A stretch of 59,514 nt of DNA, taken from Pseudobdellovibrionaceae bacterium. Its GTDB lineage: Bacteria > Bdellovibrionota > Bdellovibrionia > Bdellovibrionales > Bdellovibrionaceae. Position numbers and translations under genes: made by a program. Under the pieces are notes generated by a model. It was not told where the DNA came from, did no database searches, and worked only from the letters and a program-made list of their open reading frames with translations. The DNA lies in assembly GCA_021731025.1 (NCBI GenBank), contig JAKFYD010000033.1, positions 1 to 59,514 of the forward strand, in the 5' to 3' direction. This document shows, in pieces, positions 52,971 to 59,514 of the stretch (the first letter of the stretch is position 1; the number at the start of each line of letters is the position of its first letter).

Positions 52971-53498
52971 TTATCGTCCGCCCTCTACATTGCCTTTTTT
53001 CCCAGCTGGTTTAGGATTTTCAACATCCTTATCACGACAAAAAGCCACTTTTGGCACTTTGCCTTCAATTTTGGAGCGACTTGGAATCACATTAGGACCC
53101 GTGTGAGCTTTGACATAGACATAAAATGGCTCAGCCGAGTCGCCCTTTTTGCAGCTATAAGTTGGTGGGTCAGAAAATCCAACCATAGGACTTCTCTCTG
53201 TGCAGTCGCTAGGGATATTGCAAACCCAATCAGTTCGACGAGAAAATCCTTCCGTTGCCTTTTTACAATTAGCTTTTTTCTTATCCAAAGTACAACGCCA
53301 AGGTTTATTATTGCTATCAACAATTAAAGTCTCGCGGCTATTGTAGCAACAATCGGTTTTCAAAAATTTTTCGGCCATATCCAAACAGGCCTCTTCCGAG
53401 GCAGCAGCGTTTGGGCCTTCGGCGTCACATCTAAATTCAATATCTGCCTGAGCAATGTAAGGTAACATGAGAAACAAAAAGCCTGTTAGAATTTTCAT
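52971..53498 (-). CDS. Secreted cysteine-rich hypothetical protein
   Basis: 175 residues from the ATG at 53498 with GGGGG upstream. A signal peptide (GFLFLMLPYIAQA|D) precedes a mature part with about ten cysteines (RCDAEG, ACLDMA, DCCYN, RCTLD, NCKK, VCNIPSDC, SCKKG, FCRDK) and a charged C-terminal tail. It is probably disulfide-stabilised. The family is unknown. It converges with the glycosidase-like gene. Confidence 0.65.
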   Translation of the reverse strand: MKILTGFLFLMLPYIAQADIEFRCDAEGPNAAASEEACLDMAEKFLKTDCCYNSRETLIVDSNNKPWRCTLDKKKANCKKATEGFSRRTDWVCNIPSDCTERSPMVGFSDPPTYSCKKGDSAEPFYVYVKAHTGPNVIPSRSKIEGKVPKVAFCRDKDVENPKPAGKKGNVEGGR

Positions 53499-53635
53499 TG
53501 GAACCCCCATAAGTTAAAAGTATAACTCATTTCCAATAAGATCAAATAAGTTTAACGAATAAACCCGCAGAAACAAAAAAAAAGCCCGCACTAAGTAAAA
53601 TACGGATTCACGGATCATGTCGCTCAAAATCCATT

Positions 53636-53652
53636 TACTGCCATGGGCAGTA
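53636..53652. repeat. Short intergenic palindrome, ACTGCCATG family, copy 3
   Basis: TACTGCC and GGCAGTA pair perfectly around an ATG loop. The core ACTGCCATG is shared with 39699 and 47081. It lies in the 288-base gap between divergent secreted-protein genes, where nothing else was recognised. Confidence 0.4.
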
Positions 53653-53786
53653 GAAATCTAACAATTATGATTGCCATCAGAAATCGCTTTGCCTTTTCTG
53701 CATTAAATATGATTTGCAATAGCTACGATCGAAAATGTAAACCCTCTCGGTAACAACGTTCCCACTCCATTATTGCGAGGTCATAC

Positions 53787-54053
53787 ATGCAAAAATATTT
53801 TTTACTTTTAATACTTTTATTTTCAAGTGCGAGCACTTTAGCTTGGGAATACTGCGACCGTAAGACAGGCTGCCGTTATTACGTCACTGATCGCTGGTCT
53901 CCGCAGTACTGCAAACCAGGCAACCAAGGTTTTTGGGTGGCCTCATCCAACATTCCCTGCAATGCAAATGTAAGATGTGTGAATGACGAAGACGATTGCT
54001 ACTGCCATATTCATGATAAGAGATTTCCCGATCGTTGTCAGAAACGGCCTTAA
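53787..54053 (+). CDS. Small secreted cysteine-rich protein (88 aa)
   Basis: A signal peptide (YFLLLILLFSSASTLA|W) is followed by about 69 residues with eight cysteines (EYCDRKTGC, QYCKPG, IPCNAN, RCVNDEDDCYC, DRCQK) and no free pattern of a known toxin. GAGG precedes the ATG. It is probably a four-disulfide periplasmic or extracellular protein. The acidic NDEDD could bind a cation. Confidence 0.65.
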   Translation: MQKYFLLLILLFSSASTLAWEYCDRKTGCRYYVTDRWSPQYCKPGNQGFWVASSNIPCNANVRCVNDEDDCYCHIHDKRFPDRCQKRP

Positions 54054-54065
54054 TTATTTTTGTTT

Positions 54066-55136
54066 TTAAACAACCGGTCTCGCGCGGGATCTAAAAAAGC
54101 ACAAATTGCCATCACTAAACTCTTGAGGTTCTGACCAAAACTTGTTCTTCATCCAAAGTTTGGCGTTCCCTTTGGTCACTACAGTGACTCGGCGATGGAG
54201 ACTAATCTCCTGGAGTTTAGCCATTATCACGGCGTAGCTGCCTTCTGTGAAAGAATCAAAAATATAATAGGCTTCGGCATCAGGAATTTTAAAATTTGGA
54301 TCCGACAAGTCTTGAGCTACAAAGTGAACGTGTTTATCCAACGAGAAATGTGCACTGGCTTTATTAGCTATCTCTACCCGCTCTTTAACAAATTCATAGC
54401 CGGTAAACTGAAGATCTGGTCGCATTAAGCCAACCACCAAGCCGATGCGGCCGTAGCCGGAACCCAAATCAACAAATCTTGAGCCCTTCGCTAAGTTTAA
54501 ATACCTTAAGGCAAGCACAGTCGTCGCGTAGCTGGATTGAACTCCGGCTCCGGCGCCCTCATACAATCTTTCTTTTTGATTGATCTCGGGAACTTCATTC
54601 AACAAGTATTCTAATTCAAAAATTTCATCGAGAACGTCAAAAGATCTGTAGAGTGAAAGCCTTGCATCACCTTCATTCTTCTTTTCGGCCGAGTTTAACT
54701 GATGCTCCAGCTCGTAAAGGTCTGACATTCTTAGTAAAGAAATTTGCAAAAACATTTTTTGAAATGCAGCAGATTTAGATCTTATAAAAATTGATAAGAA
54801 TTTCTCGATTTCAGTTAAGACCTTAATAGCCGTGTGCATGCCTTCGATATTTGAACTTAAGAAATAAGAATGCAGAAAGAGCAAAGGCTTCAGTTCCGCA
54901 TTCAGAAATTTTTTAACAAAACGGTCGAACTGAACTTCGATACCCGTGTTTTTATGCTGTAACCAATGATCATCAATAATATGCTGAATGACGGCTTTGA
55001 GATAAATGCTATCAATAAAGAAGTTTGCCAGATCCTTTTCGCTGATAAACTGAGCTATCGTCTTTAATTGACCTTCTAAGTGATCAAGCTCATCGACTAA
55101 CAGTATTTTCTTTAATTCGGATTTATATTCGATCAT
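54066..55136 (-). CDS. Class I SAM-dependent methyltransferase with helical N-terminal region
   Basis: 356 residues. The first 190 residues are helical and unrecognised. The C-terminal Rossmann domain has GSRFVDLGSGYGRIGLVV (SAM motif I), FTGYEFVKERVEIA (motif II, acidic E) and a DSFTEGSYA region, similar to DOT1-like or small-molecule methyltransferases. The substrate is unknown. It converges with the small Cys-rich gene. Confidence 0.82.
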   Translation of the reverse strand: MIEYKSELKKILLVDELDHLEGQLKTIAQFISEKDLANFFIDSIYLKAVIQHIIDDHWLQHKNTGIEVQFDRFVKKFLNAELKPLLFLHSYFLSSNIEGMHTAIKVLTEIEKFLSIFIRSKSAAFQKMFLQISLLRMSDLYELEHQLNSAEKKNEGDARLSLYRSFDVLDEIFELEYLLNEVPEINQKERLYEGAGAGVQSSYATTVLALRYLNLAKGSRFVDLGSGYGRIGLVVGLMRPDLQFTGYEFVKERVEIANKASAHFSLDKHVHFVAQDLSDPNFKIPDAEAYYIFDSFTEGSYAVIMAKLQEISLHRRVTVVTKGNAKLWMKNKFWSEPQEFSDGNLCFFRSRARPVV

Positions 55137-55311
55137 GTGAGTGTTAAATAATTTAATGTAAGCAAAATATTATCTCCTTAGGCTACTTTGCGCTGGAAAT
55201 ACTTATGTTTCAAGGACATTATAGAGGGATGGACAGCAAAACGGCAGATATTGGATGCGGAAATGTCCGGGATTCCCAGTGGATGGTTACAAAGATGGAA
55301 ATAGAGGCACT

Positions 55312-56331
55312 ATGAAATATTTCTTTTTGATTCTTATTTTCCTAAATTTTTCTGCTTTAGTGTCGGCAGCAGATACCAAATCCATCCCTACTCCCAGAGT
55401 CCCTCCCAAAGACGTGCTGAAAAAACTTTTAACTCCCGAGCAGTACCGCTGCACTCAAGAGGCCGGAACAGAAAAGCCCTTCGACAATGCCTACTGGAAT
55501 AAAAAAGACGATGGGATTTACGTCGATGTCGTCAGTGGTGAGCCCCTTTTTAGCTCATTGAATAAATACGATTCTGGTTCTGGCTGGCCTAGCTTTGATC
55601 GTCCGATCGAAGAAAGCACTATGGTTCGTCGCGAAGATAAAAACATGGGCGTCCCACGCACTGAAATTCGATCTAAGCAGGGAGATTCTCATTTGGGCCA
55701 TGTGTTTAATGATGGCCCCAAGGAGACCACTGGACTTCGTTACTGCGTCAACTCGGCCTCGATGAAATTTGTTCCCTTGGATAAAATGAAAGAGCAGGGC
55801 TACGGTGCTTACCTTTTTTCTTTTGCCGGTAAAAAGGGATGGAAAATCGCCACTGTTGCTGGCGGGTGCTTTTGGGGAGTCGAAGAACTGCTGCGAAAAA
55901 TTCCCGGAGTCATTGAAACCCAGACCGGTTATACCGGTGGAAATACCGACAATGCGACCTATGACATCGTCAAAAAAGGCAGCAGCCAACACGCAGAGTC
56001 CGTGCAAATTTTATTTGATCCCAAAAATGTCAGCTATGAAAGTCTACTGCTGACATTTTTTAAACTGCATGACCCAACGACTGTTAATAAACAAGGGAAT
56101 GATGTTGGGACTCAATACCGCTCTGCCATTTTCTTTATGGATAAAGAACAAAAATCCATCGCCGAAAAAGTTAAAGCTCGAGTAGAAAAATCAAAGCAGT
56201 GGAAAAAACCGGTTGTCACTGAGATCACGGCCTTCAATAAATTTTGGCGCGCCGAAGATGAGCACCAAAAATATCTTGAGAAAAAGCCTGATGGTTACAC
56301 TTGCCACTTTGTGAGAGACTTAAAGTTTTAA
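55312..56331 (+). CDS. Exported bifunctional methionine sulfoxide reductase MsrB-MsrA
   Basis: 339 residues from the ATG at 55312 (AGAGGC upstream); it starts with a signal peptide ([17 protein letters not shown]). The MsrB domain (about 35-165) has SGSGWPSF and catalytic C145 in RYCVNS, without the zinc CxxC pairs. The MsrA domain (about 180-339) has catalytic C186 in GGCFWGVEE and GYTGG. It repairs oxidised methionines of both stereochemistries in periplasmic proteins. The B-A order is the reverse of Neisseria PilB. Confidence 0.93.
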   Translation: MKYFFLILIFLNFSALVSAADTKSIPTPRVPPKDVLKKLLTPEQYRCTQEAGTEKPFDNAYWNKKDDGIYVDVVSGEPLFSSLNKYDSGSGWPSFDRPIEESTMVRREDKNMGVPRTEIRSKQGDSHLGHVFNDGPKETTGLRYCVNSASMKFVPLDKMKEQGYGAYLFSFAGKKGWKIATVAGGCFWGVEELLRKIPGVIETQTGYTGGNTDNATYDIVKKGSSQHAESVQILFDPKNVSYESLLLTFFKLHDPTTVNKQGNDVGTQYRSAIFFMDKEQKSIAEKVKARVEKSKQWKKPVVTEITAFNKFWRAEDEHQKYLEKKPDGYTCHFVRDLKF

Positions 56332-57132
56332 GCTGACACTTCGCACTTCATCGAGGTGTTCAAAATTTTGATGCTTTTCAAAACCCTTCATTAAAATTTC
56401 ACACTTCTGCATTAAACTCTCTCGAAGGGCTTTTTGTTCATTTGCAGTTAGGCTTTGATTATTAAGATGCTTTGCCAGTGCCCTTATTCGCCAAAGATCC
56501 ATGGAATGGTATTGCATCGACAGCTGATCCTTATGTCCTCCGTGTTTAATCGTAAGAGCTTCACTTAAAAATCCAACGTCTTCGATCGCGGCAATTCTCA
56601 GCCAAAGATCAAAGTCTTCGCAGACAGGAAAGCTCTCATCAAAATTTCCTACACGCTCAAGCAAAGATCGGCGGATTAAAACACTAGAAGGTGCGATGAA
56701 ACAAAGTTTCGTGCACTCAGAAAAAATGCGTCCTCCCGCTTTCTGGTGCTTCGAACTTTGTTTAACTGTTTGGCCTTCACGAATCCAAATTTCATTTGTG
56801 TGCACGATCGATGAAGAGGAACTTAAAGAAAAGTATTCCATTTGTTTTTCAAGTTTGGAAGCGGTCCACTCATCATCTGAGTCGAGGAAGGCGACAAATT
56901 CAGCAGAAGAAGCTTGAATCCCCGTGTTCCTTGCTGCACTAACACCTTTGCCAACTGTTTTTAAATAACGAACGGGAAATTCCTTCAATACCGAACGGAT
57001 ATCCAAAGTTGAATGATCGTCGACAACGAGAATTTCAAAATCTTTGAAGGTCTGCTGTTGCAACGATTGTAAGGCTCGCACTAAAGGCTGAATGCGGTTG
57101 TAAACAGGTATGACAATGGAAACTGATGGCAT
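56320..57132 (-). CDS. GT2-family glycosyltransferase
   Basis: 270 residues from the ATG at 57132 ([12 protein letters not shown]), the usual family start; an ATG at 57189 adds 19 residues. GT-A motifs: [25 protein letters not shown] (DxD) and an ED motif in CEDFDLWLR. It transfers a sugar to an unknown acceptor, probably for surface polysaccharide. Its 3' end overlaps the msrBA gene convergently by 12 bases. Confidence 0.9.
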   Translation of the reverse strand: MPSVSIVIPVYNRIQPLVRALQSLQQQTFKDFEILVVDDHSTLDIRSVLKEFPVRYLKTVGKGVSAARNTGIQASSAEFVAFLDSDDEWTASKLEKQMEYFSLSSSSSIVHTNEIWIREGQTVKQSSKHQKAGGRIFSECTKLCFIAPSSVLIRRSLLERVGNFDESFPVCEDFDLWLRIAAIEDVGFLSEALTIKHGGHKDQLSMQYHSMDLWRIRALAKHLNNQSLTANEQKALRESLMQKCEILMKGFEKHQNFEHLDEVRSVSLKL

Positions 57133-57246
57133 CTTGAGATGTTTTAATGCCTGACTGATATTTGTCAATGATACAAATCTTATTGCCATCAGGATCTTTA
57201 GCGTCGAAACTTAAAAAATCATCATTGGGTTGAAAAGGAATAAAAC

Positions 57247-57906
57247 ATGAAGAAATTGTTATTTGTTTGGATTCTCATTTTTTCGGCATCTTGCTCTTCA
57301 CCCACTAAACAACCAAAGCCCGCCGAACCACAGACCGCTTCGAAAGAAGATGAAGAAGTTGAGCGCTTGCAACGCGCAGTTCGCGAGCGAGAAAGCTGGT
57401 CCCTTTCAAAAATGGAAGAACATTATGAAGGCCTCAAGTTACAGCCCTTTTATTTTTTAAATGAGTTGTTAAATCACGCCCTCAAAGAAAAGAACTGGGA
57501 CAAGGCTGAAGTCTATGCCAATGATTTTTTATCCACAGCTCAGAAATTTAAATCGGATTGGAACCATGGCAACGCGATCTTCTATGGAAATTTGGCTTTA
57601 GCGGGAGTCGCGATAAAACATGAAGATAAAAAAGCGGCAACACGACTGATCAAGCGCGCATCTTTATCTCCGGGTTCTCCACAACTTGGTTCTTTTGGCC
57701 CTTTCAATAATCAACTCTACACTTCTATTCTTACAGAGATTTATAACTCTGGTGAGCGCCGGGCCTTGATTGAATTTGCAAAAAACTGCAAACACTTTAT
57801 CACTAAGAATGACCCACAGGTTTCAAAATGGAGCTTGGATCAGATCGATCGTTATATAGACCAAGTTTCTAAGAACCAAGCTCCTGATTATAAAAGACCG
57901 GAATAA
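57247..57906 (+). CDS. Lipoprotein, TPR-like helical repeats possible
   Basis: 219 residues with AAAGGA before the ATG. The signal ends in lipobox SASC (Cys about 16). A Pro/Glu-rich linker then leads to helical pairs (NELLNHALKEKNWDKAEVYA, GNLALAGVAIKHEDKKAATR) resembling TPR-type repeats. It probably forms a scaffold in the envelope. No catalytic motif is seen. Confidence 0.7.
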   Translation: MKKLLFVWILIFSASCSSPTKQPKPAEPQTASKEDEEVERLQRAVRERESWSLSKMEEHYEGLKLQPFYFLNELLNHALKEKNWDKAEVYANDFLSTAQKFKSDWNHGNAIFYGNLALAGVAIKHEDKKAATRLIKRASLSPGSPQLGSFGPFNNQLYTSILTEIYNSGERRALIEFAKNCKHFITKNDPQVSKWSLDQIDRYIDQVSKNQAPDYKRPE

Positions 57907-58086
57907 CCTTTTTCCCTTAGCTTCTACAAATCCCATAATTTGAACCAACGCCGGCTGATATACATTTTAAACCTGCAGACCACCGCCTTTAAATTTTTTG
58001 CAAAAGATACACTCCTAGAAAGCCATCAAAGTGATTTCTGCCGGCAATCACTTGACCCTGCTGATGACAATAAGTTACCCAAAGCC

Positions 58087-58878
58087 ATGCTTTGCTACCA
58101 AAATATACTTAAAGCCGAATTCTTGAATCGCAGCGCGAAGAATTCATCTTATTCCCTGCGAGCCTTTTCCCGGGACATTGGTTTATCACAATCTTTTTTA
58201 TCCTTGGTGCTTAATAAAAAAAGACAACTGAGTGATGAAATGGCTTTACGCATAGCCGAGAACATAAAGCTCAAAAGTTCATCAAAAAAATTATTCATTA
58301 ATTTAGTTCGACTTGAACAAATCAAAAATCCTGTCAGCAAAAACATTCTGCAAAAGGAAATCGATCAACTGCTGAAACGCCAAGTTAACTTCAAATTACT
58401 GACAGAAGATGTCTTTAAAATTGTTTCCGAATGGCACTACTTCGCTATTGTTGAGCTGACTAGCCTGAAAGACTTTAAAAACAATTCGCGCTGGATTTCT
58501 AAAAAATTAAAAATTCCTGAAATTGAAGTTCAATTGTCCCTGCAAAAATTGCTTCGTGTCGGTTTGCTGCAAGAACAAAACGGTCAGCTTAAAAAGACAG
58601 AAAAGAATTACATTTTCGAAAATGTTTCTTCGGCTGCAATCCGCAAGCACCATCACAACACCTTAGATCTCGCTCACAAAGCCTTGGAAGAGCAAGAGAT
58701 GTCCCAGCGCGAATTTTTTACTGTATGCTTCCCCATGGACCCGCGACTTTTACCCGAGGCTAAAAGAAAGATCCGTGAATTCAGTGAACACTTAATGCAG
58801 GAAATGGAAGAATCAAGCCCTTTGGCTGTTTACAAAGTTGCCGTACAAATGTTTCGTTTAGATCAGGAGCTCCGATGA
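58087..58878 (+). CDS. TIGR02147-family putative regulator
   Basis: 263 residues from the ATG at 58087; a TTG at 57940 would add 49 residues that do not resemble the family. The N-terminal part has an HTH-like stretch (YSLRAFSRDIGLSQSFLSLV, LNKKRQLSDEMALRIAE). The rest is helical with VSEWHYFAIVELT and MDPRLLPEAKRKIREF, as in TIGR02147 proteins, multiplied in Fibrobacter and Bdellovibrio. The stop overlaps the next gene (ATGA), so it likely controls that secreted protein. Confidence 0.78.
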   Translation: MLCYQNILKAEFLNRSAKNSSYSLRAFSRDIGLSQSFLSLVLNKKRQLSDEMALRIAENIKLKSSSKKLFINLVRLEQIKNPVSKNILQKEIDQLLKRQVNFKLLTEDVFKIVSEWHYFAIVELTSLKDFKNNSRWISKKLKIPEIEVQLSLQKLLRVGLLQEQNGQLKKTEKNYIFENVSSAAIRKHHHNTLDLAHKALEEQEMSQREFFTVCFPMDPRLLPEAKRKIREFSEHLMQEMEESSPLAVYKVAVQMFRLDQELR

Positions 58879-59423
58879 CAACAGTCAAAATACTTTTCGC
58901 TGTGATTATATTTTCAACTTTAAATGCCTTTGCCGGCGGAGCTGTGGGCAATGGCGGCGGTTTCGCTTACTGCAGTCACAACCAAAGACTCTTTGCCTAT
59001 GATTATTTGTTAACCCTTAATCACTCCTTCGGTCGCGACATTCCTGCAGCTGACATGAACAAAAGCATACAGTACATAGCTTCTCATCTTCAGCGGCTCA
59101 ATGATCCTTTGATTAAAGAGTTCTTGGAATTCTTCTCTATTATTTATACTCAAACGGCAGGAAAAAAGTTCCTGTGGTTTCAGCAAAAAAACTTAAGGCT
59201 CATGCTTGAACTGGATTTAGAAAAACTTTTACCTTCGCAGTGTCGTGCTCGTAAACAAGCTGCCTATTTCTTCGCTCCTTTTGCCGGGGTCCCCTACTCA
59301 TCTTACAAATATGATCCCGATTTGTTGGCTTCCGTACAAGCTCAACTACAAGGCCCATTGCAAGTTTCTTACTTGTGGGTCCACGAATGGCTGTGGAATT
59401 ATTTTTCTCAAGATAATTTTTAG
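58875..59423 (+). CDS. Secreted VHEWLW-type protein, apparently frameshifted
   Basis: 182 residues before an early stop. AGGAG precedes the ATG. A signal peptide ends AFA|G and the mature start is GGAVGNGGGF. It ends VHEWLWNYFSQDNF. After the stop, the next frame (from about 59417) is open to the window edge and reads FLALAQFNRLLHSEKLATIN, the kind of tail expected after VHEWLW. One missing T in the T5 run at 59416-59421 would restore continuity. So it is a recent frameshift or an assembly error, and the gene probably continues past 59514. Confidence 0.7.
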   Translation: MTTVKILFAVIIFSTLNAFAGGAVGNGGGFAYCSHNQRLFAYDYLLTLNHSFGRDIPAADMNKSIQYIASHLQRLNDPLIKEFLEFFSIIYTQTAGKKFLWFQQKNLRLMLELDLEKLLPSQCRARKQAAYFFAPFAGVPYSSYKYDPDLLASVQAQLQGPLQVSYLWVHEWLWNYFSQDNF

Positions 59424-59514
59424 CACTAGCGCAATTTAATCGTCTTTTGCATTCAGAAAAGCTAGCCACAATCAACGCGATTGAATACAATCGTCTTCGA
59501 GCCCAGCTATTTAC

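Noticed and set aside
55555-56007. 150-aa minus-strand frame within msrBA
   Set aside because: Antisense shadow of strongly conserved MsrB and MsrA motifs.
1-59514. tRNA, rRNA or CRISPR arrays
   Set aside because: No T-loop-like GGTTCGAATCC motif, rRNA stretch or regularly spaced identical repeats with unique spacers was seen; the 42-bp arrays have diverged short units and do not fit CRISPR.

Overview
The window looks like a chromosomal segment of a predatory or predator-related deltaproteobacterium (Bdellovibrionota-like). The evidence is indirect: moderate-to-low GC, many small Sec-secreted or lipoprotein hypotheticals, many two-component genes, and a TIGR02147-type regulator overlapping a secreted protein with a GGAVGNGG start and a VHEWLW end, a pairing I associate with Bdellovibrio. 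No tRNA, rRNA or CRISPR was seen.

Left part (1-7250). This is the most unusual part. Two minus-strand operons each have a sigma-54-like promoter (7075-7090 strong, 1039-1054 weaker). Upstream of each lie three copies of the same 14-bp dyad-like site, consensus GTCGARAWMTCGCC (7139, 7181, 7223 and 1129, 1171, 1223). Most copies are 42 bp apart, four helical turns. The larger operon (7034 to 1523) encodes a small secreted protein, an HExxH enzyme of the peptide-modification type, an orphan peptide-type solute-binding protein, a membrane histidine kinase and an NtrC-like activator with an intact GAFTGA loop. The smaller operon (983 to 16) encodes four small proteins, the first a zinc ribbon. The simplest reading is a self-activating sigma-54 regulon in which a periplasmic ligand is sensed through the binding protein and kinase, and in which a secreted peptide may be modified.

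7265-16700 is accessory: a lipoprotein, two outer-membrane beta-barrel candidates, an orphan receiver, an XRE regulator, an IS3-family element with a readable -1 frameshift that abuts a truncated PIN toxin-like gene, a VOC protein, a surface-repeat protein, a 59-nt near-perfect hairpin, and an AT-rich pair (SLT transglycosylase plus overlapping lipoprotein).

16707-30247 is a chemosensory locus. yaeQ is followed upstream by cheB, cheR, a 783-residue HEAT-repeat protein, a soluble MCP of 845 residues, cheW, cheA and cheY in one tightly overlapping minus-strand operon. A divergent receiver-PAS-kinase-receiver hybrid, an SDR and another receiver follow.

30399-38591 holds an orphan terminase-small-subunit-like protein, an OmpA-type lipoprotein, a PIG-L deacetylase followed by a GpgS-like glycosyltransferase fused to a HAD phosphatase, and an OmpR/kinase pair followed by a secreted zinc-metallopeptidase candidate.

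38724-59514 is a mix of small secreted proteins and stress or housekeeping enzymes: exported aldo/keto reductase, ArsR plus Old Yellow Enzyme, PAP2 phosphatase, Rnk, a KefB/C antiporter, nitronate monooxygenase, a DUF899 protein, a serine hydrolase, a secreted glycosidase-like protein, a methyltransferase, exported MsrBA and a GT2 enzyme. It also contains gene relics (cupin, isoprenylcysteine-methyltransferase-like) and, at the right edge, a frameshifted secreted protein.
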